From contig NC_092582.1 of NCBI RefSeq assembly GCF_037975245.1, positions 1,781,001 to 1,845,000 of the forward strand: a stretch of DNA of 64,000 nucleotides. Direction: 5' to 3'. The notes under the pieces were generated by a model. The model did not search any database. It saw nothing but the letters and a program-made list of their open reading frames with translations, and was not told the origin of the DNA. The position numbers were made by a program, and so were the translations under genes. This document shows, piece by piece, positions 29,091 to 48,632 of this stretch. Source of the stretch: Apostichopus japonicus (taxonomy: Eukaryota; Echinodermata; Holothuroidea; Aspidochirotida; Stichopodidae). Each line of letters starts with the position of its first letter. The first letter of the stretch is position 1.

Positions 29091-29257
29091 TTATTTTGCT
29101 GGTCATTATACTTAGCTGCTTCAAAGTCATTTGCCGTAAACATAGATTTAATGGATTTATCGGTCTCCAAAAAATTGATCCAAAAGCAGTTACTTTAGAA
29201 GAGGTAAGCCTTCCTGCAGATGAAAACAATCTTGCTATTTACAGCAATTCCCCTTAA
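29091..29257 (+). CDS. Candidate exon: single membrane helix with basic then acidic tail
   Basis: A good acceptor (TCATGTTTCAG, cut at 29,090/29,091) opens a frame whose first residues are a hydrophobic helix (about 12 residues of Ile/Leu/Val) followed by a basic stretch (Lys, Arg, Lys, His, Arg) and a Lys/Asp/Glu-rich tail. The frame either ends at a strong donor GAAGAG|GTAAGC (29,203/29,204, codon complete) or reads through to a stop at 29,255-29,257. The layout would suit the membrane and cytoplasmic end of a type I membrane protein. I see no partner exons, and the family is not recognised. Chance remains a real explanation. Confidence 0.2.
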
Positions 29258-33818
<4,561 letters not shown>

Positions 33819-34241
33819 GCGTTATGCTCAATGCGCATGAGTAGTTGCAAAGTAGCTCAGAGGTATTTTGGGTACTTTATCCGCGATAACAAAAACAAAA
33901 TATAAATATTACAATTGGTATATTTCTATAAAATAAATAAAAGGCAGTTGCTTCTTAATTTATAATCATCCGCCCAGAAGTACAAGTATTTCCAGTGTCC
34001 AGTGATAGGGAACAGCCATTTTATAATCAACAATGAACCTAGTGTCCATTCTAGTATAATGACGTCATATTGATGTCATCCGATGGGTTCAACATCGAAC
34101 TCTGCTTTTTTTTACCTGTTTCCAAAGTATAAAAAAAAACACGTTGCAACTCCGATTTCCTACCGAATATTGTAGGATTCAATCGGCTTGCCTATAAAAT
34201 TGATTAGTTTTGAATAAAGTCACAAGTTGCCTCAAGTCAAA

Positions 34242-34499
34242 ATGGCGTCTTTTGCCGAACGACCAGTAAAATTTAATGTGAACTTTACATCGAGGGAAGA
34301 GAGATGGTTTCTGTAAGAGGATTATTGCATTGCGGGGACTTCTAATTTAATATCTTTAATTGGTTTGTTCCGAATCTCCCAAGTAATGTCTCCAGGAGCG
34401 TACAAGGGAAAGAAAACTAAATCACTTGATACAGCTGCATATACAGAACATAGGATACCACGAGGTAAATATCAAGGCTATAAGGTTTACATGGTCTGG
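34242..34499 (+). pseudogene. Coding-like segment with an in-frame stop; exon pair or broken gene
   Basis: An ATG in good context (AAAATGG, 34,242) opens 24 protein-like codons beginning Met-Ala-Ser-Phe-Ala-Glu-Arg-Pro and rich in charged residues, ending at TAA (34,314) exactly where GTAAGA could be a donor. About 70 bases later, in the same frame, a second protein-like stretch starts near 34,386 (Ser-Pro-Gly-Ala-Tyr-Lys-Gly-Lys-Lys) and runs to TGA at 34,497-34,499, with a possible donor CGAG|GTAAAT. The AT-rich bases between look like an intron, but the phases of the visible splice sites do not fit, so I cannot join them. It may be a decayed gene or two exons with an unseen acceptor. The protein is not recognised. 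Confidence 0.25.
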
Positions 34500-34839
34500 T
34501 GAAACGGATTCGGAGATCAGTAGCGTCACGTGACACTGCTCAGGAGTAACTATGGTTTGCAGATTTTTGGTTTGCAAAGACAGGTCTACCGCCAATCATA
34601 AAAGAGATTACAATATTAGACGCTAGTTTGTAGCATTTGTTTATTTTACAATAAAGATTAGTAATGCTTTAGCTGAGCAACCAGCCCTGTAATTCCACTG
34701 AAGGAATATGTCAATTTTGGCATGCAGTATAATTTGCGTAAACAAACAAATGATTTCTAGGGCAATGTTGATTGCAAATTGCTGAACGGAAAATGCACTT
34801 CAATGCATTCGAAATAGAACAATGCTATTCATATTTCAG

Positions 34840-35103
34840 AAGAAAAAAATATATTCAAACACTTCTCCTGAAAAAGTCCATATTTACATGTATATTATTA
34901 CAAAATCTCAATTTTACGCACTGTCTATACCTAAAAATAGTGTAAATGTTATTGAATGTTATCGCCCATTCATTACTGAAGAACATTTATATATCTGCAA
35001 CGAAGAAATCGGTCCTCAAATGAAGACCATGTTCTCGGCCGACACTCTCAACTACCCAGGTTCTATATCTTGCAGAAATATAAAATCTTCGGAACAATTA
35101 TGA
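34840..35103 (+). CDS. Candidate exon or small frame, unrecognised
   Basis: An acceptor-like TCATATTTCAG (34,839/34,840) opens about 87 codons with mixed composition. The last 45 are the most protein-like, with alternating hydrophobic and acidic residues and two Cys. A possible donor follows at CCCAG|GTTCTA (about 35,058). It lies between the 34,242 segment and the minus-strand frames below. No family is recognised. Confidence 0.2.
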   Translation, partial: KKKIYSNTSPEKVHIYMYIITKSQFYALSIPKNSVNVIECYRPFITEEHLYICNEEIGPQMKTMFSADTLNYPGSISCRNIKSSEQL

Positions 35104-35300
35104 TTCAATTGTTGTCGTAGGAACCAAAGTTTTCTGTATTTGATGAAATCGATGGAATCTTGTGTTTCATGGTTCAATCTCCTTGCGTCTTCTGCTAATG
35201 TTCTGTTTTTTCCAATCTGCCGGAAATTCCAAACCTGACATAGAAGTTGTAATTCTTCTTGTCGTAATTTTCGTTGTCGTAAACATGTTGGATTGCTCAT
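35052..35300 (-). CDS. Small minus-strand frame, Arg/Gln/Leu-rich, unrecognised
   Basis: 82 codons from ATG to TAG. The product would be basic and helix-prone, with many Leu, Arg and Gln and few Gly. The composition differs from the poly-Ile/Tyr/Phe pattern of random frames in this AT-rich sequence. It lies 53 bases after the next frame upstream on the same strand. It could be a fragment of an old retroelement or a short gene; neither can be shown. Confidence 0.22.
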   Translation of the reverse strand: MSNPTCLRQRKLRQEELQLLCQVWNFRQIGKNRTLAEDARRLNHETQDSIDFIKYRKLWFLRQQLNHNCSEDFIFLQDIEPG

Positions 35301-35353
35301 GATAATCTTACGTCATACGGTTAACGTTTTTCAACAAACTAACACAGCACTTG

Positions 35354-35575
35354 TCACAACAGGCAAGGTGAAAACAATTCCAATACATTCGTGACATTAA
35401 TGAACTTGACGTAAGGTAATTCAAACCACTTTGCTTCCTTTTTTTGTTTTCTAAGATCGTTAAAAGTAAAGGTACTGGAGCGGAATAATCTGTCTGAAAT
35501 AATCTCTGGAATTATTTTTTCCGTTTTGTTGCTATAAACTAAGGAATTAAGGAGTACGTCTAGTCGTGTAGACAT
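35354..35575 (-). CDS. Small minus-strand frame upstream of the previous one, unrecognised
   Basis: 73 codons, starting Met-Ser-Thr-Arg-Leu-Asp and ending just before the 35,300 start. The composition is balanced (Asp, Glu, Lys, Arg, Asn, Leu). The two frames together look like neighbouring pieces of one broken reading frame or two tiny genes. No motif is recognised. Confidence 0.22.
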   Translation of the reverse strand: MSTRLDVLLNSLVYSNKTEKIIPEIISDRLFRSSTFTFNDLRKQKKEAKWFELPYVKFINVTNVLELFSPCLL

Positions 35576-35755
35576 GTTACTTTAATCTCAGTTCCTTACC
35601 ATCTTTGAGAGCACTGAATTTTGGTCCGCTTCGTTCAAGGATATACTCAGTTGGTCTTTACATTGGAATATAAATTTTTCAGTTTTAATACTTTCATAAA
35701 TACAATAAATGCAGGCTGATATGCACTAAATTTATAACTTCAGTTACGCATTCAC

Positions 35756-40020
<4,265 letters not shown>

Positions 40021-40029
40021 AGGAGAATA

Positions 40030-40056
40030 TGTTGATCGAAACGTCAGTCCGAATAA
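40030..40056 (+). mobile_element. Retroelement remnant with GATCGAAACGTCAG motif
   Basis: GATCGAAACGTCAG matches the second half of the core of Penelope-type hammerhead repeats (GAAAC, then GUC at the cleavage site). The upstream CUGANGA half is not recognisable, so this is a decayed fragment at most. Confidence 0.3.
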
Positions 40057-42745
40057 CTTTTGAAAAAAATATTCATATTTGTTATATCTTTATTTAAACT
40101 CTTTCAGTATTTTGTAAAATTGTCATGGTATTGCAACTGAGTACCCGTCGGGTTAACTTCCTCTGTGACCATGCAGATAAGATAAGTTGCTATAGCAACC
40201 AACCATTTGAAGATGTTTGAGCTCTGCAAGTTAAAAGATAAATATATCATGTAAGTTTCCTAAGACAGTTGAAACTGTTATAAACTTCACTGTCATTCGT
40301 TTCCCCATTCTCAGTGATAAATGCTTTGAAGGAGAGGAAGAGAATACGTCGTTTATTTTATAATCAGAGATTATCAGTGAGTAAAATTGATTTATCATTG
40401 GTGGTTATAAAAAGTGTCGCGTGACGTCACAACTGGCATTGTCGTTTCTAATTACTGTGGGAAGATCAACGCTGCCTGGAGGTACATCCAATAAAAACCG
40501 ATAAATCGTAAGAAATCTTTTCCTCCTAAACATTTATAAATAAATACGGCGAAAACAAAGCAAAAAATAATATCATTGACAATTAGTTTCAACCTTCTTA
40601 ACTTTTTGTGACAATTGCATCTTTTTATATTTTACCTTTAATTTTCAGATTTTTATTCGGTTCCAATTGCGGGTCTGCGTATAGTACCCCGAGGTATATG
40701 GACACCGGAAGCTTTCTCTTGATCGAATCGGCTTGAATTCATTCAGTTGCGCTTCAGTAAGGTAAAAGTGATATCGACATATATATCATTGGCAAAAAAC
40801 ATAAACAGAAAATAGAAAACGTTGCAAAAGCCCTTTTGAGCAATTGGCTCAGTTTGATTTTGTCTTGATTTCTGTTCACTCATGGAGGGAAGACAGGCAA
40901 CACATTCGACTTATAAGTCGGATCTAGGAATTACAATGAGCAAAGTGTCACTGTTTGTGGAACGCGAAATGTAACGCAATATTCACATTGTTACGTATTA
41001 GACATGCATGTACAGACGACATCACTAGTTAGTTACGCTCTGCAAAATGAGAAAAATTCAACTTTAGGAAATAGGCTATGAAAGACGATTGGGGTTGGGG
41101 GAGGGAGGGGGGTCGAGTTGGAGTGCATCATGAACATTTCATGCATTTTTGAACCCTCAAAAAAATTTCTAATGGAGAGCTAAAGATACACAAGAAGACC
41201 AGTTTCTAAAATCTTTTGTGGAAAAGAAAATATACCACTATTTCGATAATCTCTTTTCCCTGATCAGCTCCTTTCCCAAATAATACGCCGTTTTTACAAC
41301 CACAGCTAATAATATCTATGTTTCATTACCCATCCCCACCCTCTCTCCACCTCTCTCTCTCTCTCCACCTCTCCACCCATCTCTCTCTCTCTGTCTCTCT
41401 GTCCTGAGACTTGAAACTGTTTTTTTTTTTCAAAATTTAGAAAAGTGAGAAGAAGAATATTTTGCCCAAACAAGCTTGTTTCCTTTTCATAAAGTGATTT
41501 GTCTTGTATTTATAACTTTGTTTAAACGCCTTACTTCATTATCTACATTCTTGCTCGCAAATATAACCATAAGTTGAAGGATATATGCGAAGAAGATGCG
41601 TTCGTTTGTCCATGTTAGTTGCACTTTCTTTCCGATATACCGTTACATTTATGCCTTCCTGTGCATTGCCCCCCCCCCTTCCCTCCCCCTCCCCCTCCGT
41701 CTCAACTCACGTCCACGAACTGATCAATTATTCATCCTCTACATACGATCAATTTTTCCCTGTCTTTCCTCATTCTTTGATTGTTCTATAGAGCTATAGA
41801 TGTTATGTAATTATTTAGCCTAAATATTTCGTTACCCAGAAAATAATTGTATTTCCCTGAAGCTGGTAAGAATCATTTCCTTTTTACGATTACGAATAGA
41901 TGGAGAATAAATTATGAATTTTTTCTGTTAATTCATTTAGAGAGTGAAGACCTGATAACGGCTTTTGGACTTCATACAACGATTCCTAAAGTTACACGTA
42001 GGCCTATACGAATCAACGTTTACTTCTGTTATTCCATTTTTAACTTTGAAATTCTAACAATTTCATAAAGAATACAAAACTCCTGCTAAGTAGTGACCCG
42101 GCATATTTACATTCTTCATTTATGCTTTCGTCTTTATTTGTGCTGATATAAGAGTTGTTTTGTATATTTTTGCTTTGCCTTTTGATTTGATATGTCAAAA
42201 TTTAATTACAAGGGACCATGCGCTGATGACGTAAACAATTAACGGACTCATCAATGAAAGCGAAAACAATTCCGGTAACCCTGCAGAAATAATTCCTATA
42301 AGAAGAAAAAAAAGGCTGTCAAAATAGTTTAAAACAATACATCAAGCAAACAATTATTTGAAGACGCGATATGCCTATATCTTTTTAATTATCTCCGTTA
42401 GATCGTGGTAAAAGATACATTTTGGTTGGATGATTTTAACCACTGCCATATCACGTGACTTTAAGATTCGATTAGTTCAATGGAAAAATGAAGATTGAGG
42501 TAAACAGACGTATAAACGTGTGCACACTAACGAAAGCAACGTTGCACTTGCAGCGTAAACCAAAGGAAAAATCTATTATAAGTAAATACGGAATGTTCCC
42601 AGAATGCATTCCCCTATTCACGGCTATTTCCCCCCCCCCCACCCCATTTTGTGGAGAAGGACCCTCCATAGCCCCCAAACATGGTTATCGGCTTTAAAGA
42701 CCACATGACCATACATCCTAGTTTTAAAATCATAGCTCCACCCTT
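40057..42745. other. No gene seen; (CT)n tract
   Basis: Includes (CT)n with CCACCT interruptions at 41,333-41,405, C-rich patches at 41,669-41,700 and 42,629, and a CRE palindrome at 40,422. No exon can be supported. Confidence 0.55.
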
Positions 42746-43012
42746 AATACCACTCTATACTGTCCTCTGATATCATGCTTCAAAGCTCTCATACTGACAG
42801 TATGAACAGTTCCCAACCGTTATCAGATTCTAATGCTAATACCACTCTATACTGTCCTCTGATATCATGCTTCAAAGCTCTCATACTGACAGTATGATCA
42901 GTTCCTACGCATTATCTGATTCTAATGCTAATACCACTCTATACTGTCCTCTCATATCATGCTTCAAAGCAATCACACTGGCAGTATAAACAGATTCTAA
43001 CCTTTATCTGAT
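42746..43012. repeat. 92-base tandem triplication with internal palindrome
   Basis: Units start at 42,746, 42,838 and 42,930. The first two are nearly identical; the third is more diverged. Copies 1 and 2 contain CATACTGACAGTATG, a seven-base-pair inverted repeat around one base; the third copy has it broken. Confidence 0.9.
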
Positions 43013-44685
43013 AGAAACAGGGTTTTTTTTTCTTTATATTGCTGAAGCTGTCAATGGAAGTATTTTGATGCATGAAATGAAGCACAGAGTTGAGATAATT
43101 ATCCCAACTGCATGAAATCCGCTTAAATCTGTCATCTTGATCATCACAATAGAGAACGGCTACATGAGGGCAAAAAGAGCCTACACAAAGGACATATATT
43201 GGGCTCGAATTTTATGCGCATGCCTATTACATCAGTATAAATTAACCTATTTAATAAGTTAATGTTTCAGGTAATTTATGATGCTATTATATTTTATATT
43301 TCTTTCGCAGTTTTTGTTTGCTAACATGAATTTGGTTATCTTGCTTTGTCCATTGCATCTTGTACTTTACCTCCATCAACATATTTTAATATTTGATTTA
43401 GCAACCCGAGGGACAGAAACAGGCAAAGAGAGTGCCACAGAGAAGAGATTTTACCGAATAATACTAACCTTGGCCAGCCCTCCAATTAATTTTTCATTCT
43501 CACAAAGGTACCTCTGCACAACTGTTTTCTCATCAGCCCTACTTTCTGTTTTTGGGGTCAATCCCAATTAAAAAGTGTGTGTGTGGCTGGGGGGGGGGGG
43601 GAGATATAAATGACACCACGGATAAAGTTGAAGTAGTGTGGTCCAGGGCGTGTCCCCAACCCCCCCCCCAACCCCCATTGATTGACGCACCTGCTTTATT
43701 TATTTGTCAGTGATAAAATATAATATAAAGTTGGTATTTATTTGACAACAGCAAATCAAAAAGAAGAACTGAAGCCCAACCAATGACTCTGTATTTTTTC
43801 CTTTCATTTTCAAGTAAAAATTGTGTTTAAATATTGATGAAGTATTCCATAAATTTAAAGCCCGACTGCTCTCTTAGGATATTTTTTCACAGTTTCTCTA
43901 CGAGTTCATGTTTTATTTAAGATATATCGATCTCCTTGGAGACAATTTTACTTTTCAATTGTTGCGCCAGAAATCACGTAACAAGACCGATGCGTTGCAT
44001 TTCTGTTATCTTCTTAAGGATGTACCTGTCATCATAGCCAACTGTATTGGTTAAGTACAAGAAAAAAAATATAGTTGCTGCCAATAAAACTTGACAAGAA
44101 ATGATGTAATTCCAATATATACATACACGTATTTCAATGTCTAATATGATTGCAATTTTGAAAGATAAATCATATTTTAATATTGATGTCTGTGTCTGTC
44201 CGTGTTTCGTCTTATCTGTTTGTATGTTTGTTTTTTCTCTTTGTTGTTGTTTTTTTAAGAGGGATTATCCTTTTGATGAAGATCATCCGATATTAGTCAC
44301 CCTTATGAATCTGTTCGTCAGGTATAATGTCAGTTCCTTGTAGTGGCCGGGCCGGGGTGGGGGGTGGGAATTCCCCAATACAGTCCCAGAACGGAAACTT
44401 TACAATGGAACTCTGACTTATCTTCTTACATGTGCGTAAACAGATAGGAATATGAGCCAATATCTTTGAGTGCTATCTGTGTCAAGCTAAAAACAATAAA
44501 ACGCTCAAGCTATGTACTTGGCCTATGTATGTGGTTGAGCTATTTTCACAATCATAGTTTTGTAATAGTTATTGTTTGAATCACAATTTGTGCCGAGGTT
44601 CGGAGTGAGCGTGGGGTCTGGGGAAGGTCAGAATGTGGCGTGGGGAGGGGAGGGATGTTCGTGGGGGATGACCAAAACTGCCATG
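43013..44685. other. No gene seen; poly-G and poly-C runs
   Basis: Runs of G near 43,590 and C near 43,660, and a G-rich patch at 44,345-44,365 ending in GGGAATTCCC. Short frames only. Confidence 0.55.
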
Positions 44686-45048
44686 AAAGGCATTGAAGAC
44701 TCGCCCCAAACCGCGTGTCGCCCTCTGAAAAAACAGTTAACTTTCCGTTGCTTGCAAGTGAAGTTTTCTTCCTGTCGCTACAAAATGCAGACAGTAATGA
44801 AACGTGATACCTTCTTATCTTTATCTGGACCTGAGATGTCCAGCGCTGCAATGTACACTATGTTGTGGGTATTGACCGTATAGCTGCATGTATTGACTGT
44901 ACATTAGTGTATAATTACCAACGGTAGCAAGCTGTGTGTGTATTTTCTGGGATCGATGGTGGTGTAACACTTCTGTTACACCACATTCGAAACTAGGTCA
45001 GATTACCGGTATCAGACGTTTCTTTGTGCGCGAGTCTTCACTCCCTTT
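44686..45048 (+). mobile_element. MITE-like element, copy 1
   Basis: A 363-base unit with imperfect terminal inverted repeats of about 20 bases: AAAGGCATTGAAGACTCGC at the left, and the reverse complement of AAAGGGAGTGAAGACTCGC at the right. A second copy of equal length lies inverted at 48,269-48,632. It has no coding capacity for a transposase; the 103-codon frame overlapping it is incidental. It carries an 11-base-pair perfect hairpin at 44,959-44,984 (loop CTTC) that copy 2 lacks. The target duplication is unclear, so the superfamily is unassigned. Confidence 0.75.
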
Positions 45049-47249
45049 AAGTGAGAGAAAACTATAAAAATTTCCAACTGAAAAAAATGGCTGAAGGCCT
45101 CTGTATGCGACCATGTTGGTTATGAACCGGGACCGACGTATATGAGTGAATAAGAGTTGACATTGTAACCTTATAGTTTATTGGTTTCTACCTTCCAAAA
45201 CGACCATTACAATTATTTCAATTTTTTATCGGAAAGTTATCGGCACAACACCATTTCTTAAAAGAGAAGGATAAGGCATAATAAAATATTAAGGGGTCAT
45301 GAAGAAATTTTGAAATTATTCTACGGAAACAATTTGTTGTTTTAATTTATTGAAGCATTTATGCAAGGGTGAGACACAAGGTATACCAAAACTATAATTA
45401 TCACAACAGTTGCATTTTAGAGGTATGACGTAATCTTCTACTTTAAGAAAAATAAGAGTAAGGATGGAGAGGGCGATATTAAAGAACAGTTGTGGGTCCA
45501 ACAGTGATGAAGCGTGAAACCTATGAACACCTTACACAACTTAACGGGGCGGAAGTTGCCAGTAAAGTTGATAACAACTTATGTTCAGGGGAGGGAGGGG
45601 TTTGGTCAGTGGGGGTGGGTGAGGCTGGGAGACTGGTTTCTGAAGAGACGAAACCTTCATGGAGGTTGAACGAACAGGCTATTGTACAAAGTGAAACTAT
45701 AAGTGATACATGATTTATGTAAATGAAACAAGTAGGTTATCTTCTAAAATACTTTGTTGTTGCTGTTTAATTTAAAATCATATCAAAATGTACATTTAAT
45801 TATTTATATTATTTTAAGTAATGCTGGATAGATTTTGATAAATCAACCAACTGCAACTTATCTTTATTCAGCAAAAACAAAAAGTTGAAAGAAATTAAAA
45901 ATCATTGTGTAGTCAATATCACAAGCACTTTTTTTGTGCGAGTATCTTTTCAATGTCACCTCTCAATTATTTCTTCTGTTCTATTTTGATTTCCACACAC
46001 CCTTGATTGCCAAAACCTTGATAAATATAATTGAATTATGATTAAAATGTCATTCTACACAGACATACTTATTAGCACACATCATAAAAGACTTGAACTC
46101 CCGTGTAATGTATGAGAAGTCATTTTAATGTAAAACTATATCTCTTAGTCTGACGGGGAGAATATCCGACTTAATTCCTAAATGCACAGACGATAAGGTT
46201 AAATCTCACACAAAGACAAATATGAAAATGAAAGAAGAACCAAGAACTGGTTACAATCATGTATTTTCTGTTTATTTTAGAAAGATAACACAGCTGTTCG
46301 TTTCTCGTAGTTTATGTAATTAAAAGATATGTCAAAGTAAGTGGGCCTGACGTTTCGATTCTAGCAGGGATCTTCTTCATAGGCTGAATGACAAGTGATT
46401 AATTAGATAAATAGATATGAGATTGGAACAAAGAAATAAACGGATTCGTCTATCATGAGAACATTCATGTTCACTTTTGCTTTCTTTTTTTAACTTTATC
46501 GAAATCTTACAAGAAGATCAGATCATTGGTATTTGACACCATTCTCAAATTCATTTCTCAAAATTGGGACCGTGTGAGGACGACTGAGAACGTCTTTTGG
46601 GTGACAGTGTGCGTGGGGAGAGGGGAGCAGGTGCATGGGCCCTGTAATGTTTGTTTAAATGTGTCGTAGGGGAATCTAGGGTGGCAGGAGGGGTCGGGGC
46701 GAGGAGGGAAAATTTGGCCTCATTACTCTTTCAGGATACCCTTGCAATGTAATAATATATCATATTGAACCGATGCTACAGCGTTAAATTTATTTAGTAT
46801 AGTTTAAATGCTAAAAGGGGGAAGTTGAACTCAACACAGAATTCAAACACGTACCAATATATGGCTTTATCAGTTTCTGCATACTGCCATCATTATTTTT
46901 CTGTTACAGCTGTAAAGCGTCCACGATGAGGCGAATCTAAGCTAGACTAACCACCTGTATTTCAAATATCAAATAATGAGACTAATTTCCTCAACCATGG
47001 TTTATCAAAATAACTGAGCGCCATGAAAATGAGATTCCAGTACCTGACTGTGTGAAAACTATGAATGGTATATAGAGAGCCAGGGTTTTGTATGGCCGCG
47101 TGTTGAAAATGAAACTTATCTATTCTATTCTCATTTTCTATACTTTATACGTATAAAGGCATTCAAGATAGCGCTTGGTTTTTCCGCTATATTTTTTAAA
47201 TTTATTGCAATTATTTTGGTCTCGAGTAAACATTAGGATTAAAGCATCC
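45049..47249. other. No gene seen; spacer between MITE copy and higher-order repeat
   Basis: AT-rich, with G-rich patches at 45,590-45,625 and 46,610-46,710. It contains the hammerhead-like remnant listed separately. Confidence 0.55.
46342..46388 (-). mobile_element. Penelope-type hammerhead-like remnant
   Basis: On the minus strand, GCCT, then ATGAAGAAGATCCCTGC, TAGAATC, GAAAC, GTC and AGGC follow in the order of a type I hammerhead. GCCT/AGGC forms stem I and GAAAC-GTC is intact. The first core strand reads ATGAAGA where CUGANGA is expected, and stem II has a mismatch. It is probably an inactive relic of a Penelope-like or retrozyme element. Confidence 0.4.
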
Positions 47250-48030
47250 TGCGGAAGAAGCAGCTCCCTAATTATAGGAGCAGCAGCTTACTGACTGTAA
47301 GAGCAGCATCATCCTCGTGGTTATAGTAGCAGCATCCCCCGATTGTAGGAATAGTAGCTCCTTAATTTTAGGAGCAGCAGCTTACAGATTGTAAGAGCAG
47401 CATCTACTCCTGATTATATTAGTAACATCCCCCGATTGAAGGAATAGTAGCTCCCTAATTGTAGGAGCAGCAGCTTACTGATTGTAAGAGCAGCATCCTC
47501 CTCCTGATTATATGAGTAACATCCCCTGATTGTAGGAATAGTAGCTGCCTAATTGTAGGAGCAGCAGCTTACTGATTGTAAGAGCAGCATCCTCCTCCTG
47601 ATTATATGAGTAACATCCCCCGATTGTAGGAATAGTAGCTCCCTAATTGTAGGAGCAGCAGCTTACTGACTGTAAGAGCAGCATCAGCCTCCTGACTATA
47701 TTAGTAACATCCCCTGATTGTAGGAATAGTAGCTCCCTAGTTGTAAGAGCAGCAGCTCTCTAATTGTGAGAGCAGCATCAGCCTCCTGATTATATTAGCA
47801 GCATCCCCTGATTGTAGGAATAGTAGCTGCCTAATTGTAGGAGCAGCAGCTTACTGATTGTGAAAGCAGCATCAGCCTTCTGATTGAATATACATTAACC
47901 TCTGATTTTACGAACTGCAAGCGCTTTATTGTAGGAACAACAACTGCTAACTGTAAGCTACAACAATTAATTGTAGAAGCCTACAGCCCCTGAATGCAGA
48001 GCATCAGTCCCTGATTATAGAATTAGCAGT
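47250..48030. repeat. 94-base higher-order repeat made of four about 23-base subunits
   Basis: The phrase CAGCAGCTTAC returns at 47,281, 47,375, 47,468, 47,562, 47,656, (47,750) and 47,844, a period of 93-94. Each period holds four related subunits of the form TGATTGTAGGA-x-AGCAGC. The right end fades into irregular single subunits up to about 48,030. Confidence 0.9.
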
Positions 48031-48268
48031 TTTTGTATGTATCTTTTACACCTGTATCAAGTCGTAGTCCATATTTTCCAAGCTATGCTTCTCTATGGTA
48101 ATATAGTCACCAAGCCGCTTAAATTAAACTTTAATATTTTATTTGCAAAGCCTCCTCTTTGCCCAGGAGACTTTGTTTTTCACTAAAGACCCTCGATGAA
48201 CGTGCACTTCAAACGACACACTGTCTGCCATACGGCCTAGTACAGTTTGATAAGTCCTGCCGTTTGCC

Positions 48269-48632
48269 AGGGTGTGAAGACTCGCGCAAAAATAAACGTT
48301 TAATGCCGGTAATCTGACCTAGTTTCGAATGAGGTGTAACAGAAGTTTTAGATACCACCATCGATCCCAGAAAATACACACACAGATTGCTACCGTCGGT
48401 AATTATACACTAGTGTACAGTCAGTACATATACAGCTGCGTTCAACACCCACAGCACAGTGTACAAACGATACAGCGATGGACATCTCAGGTCCAGCTAA
48501 AGATAACAAGGTATCACGTTTCATTACTGTCTGCATTTTGTAGCGACAAGCAGAAAACTTCACTTGCAAGTAACGGAAAGTTAACTTTTTCATAGCGCGG
48601 CACGCAGTTTTGGGCGAGTCTTCAATGCCTTT
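48269..48632 (-). mobile_element. MITE-like element, copy 2 (inverted)
   Basis: A 364-base inverted copy of the unit at 44,686-45,048, with scattered substitutions and small indels. The terminal repeats are AGGGTGTGAAGACTCGC on the left and GCGAGTCTTCAATGCCTTT on the right. The two copies form a long inverted repeat around a 3.2-kb centre. Confidence 0.75.

Noticed and set aside
44366-44375. GGGAATTCCC, a perfect NF-kB-type site
   Set aside because: It lies at the edge of a G-rich run with no gene nearby; likely chance.
44572-44883. 103-codon plus frame with a partner frame at 48,390-48,593 on the minus strand
   Set aside because: Similarity between the two frames is explained by the inverted MITE copies; the frames are not equally preserved.
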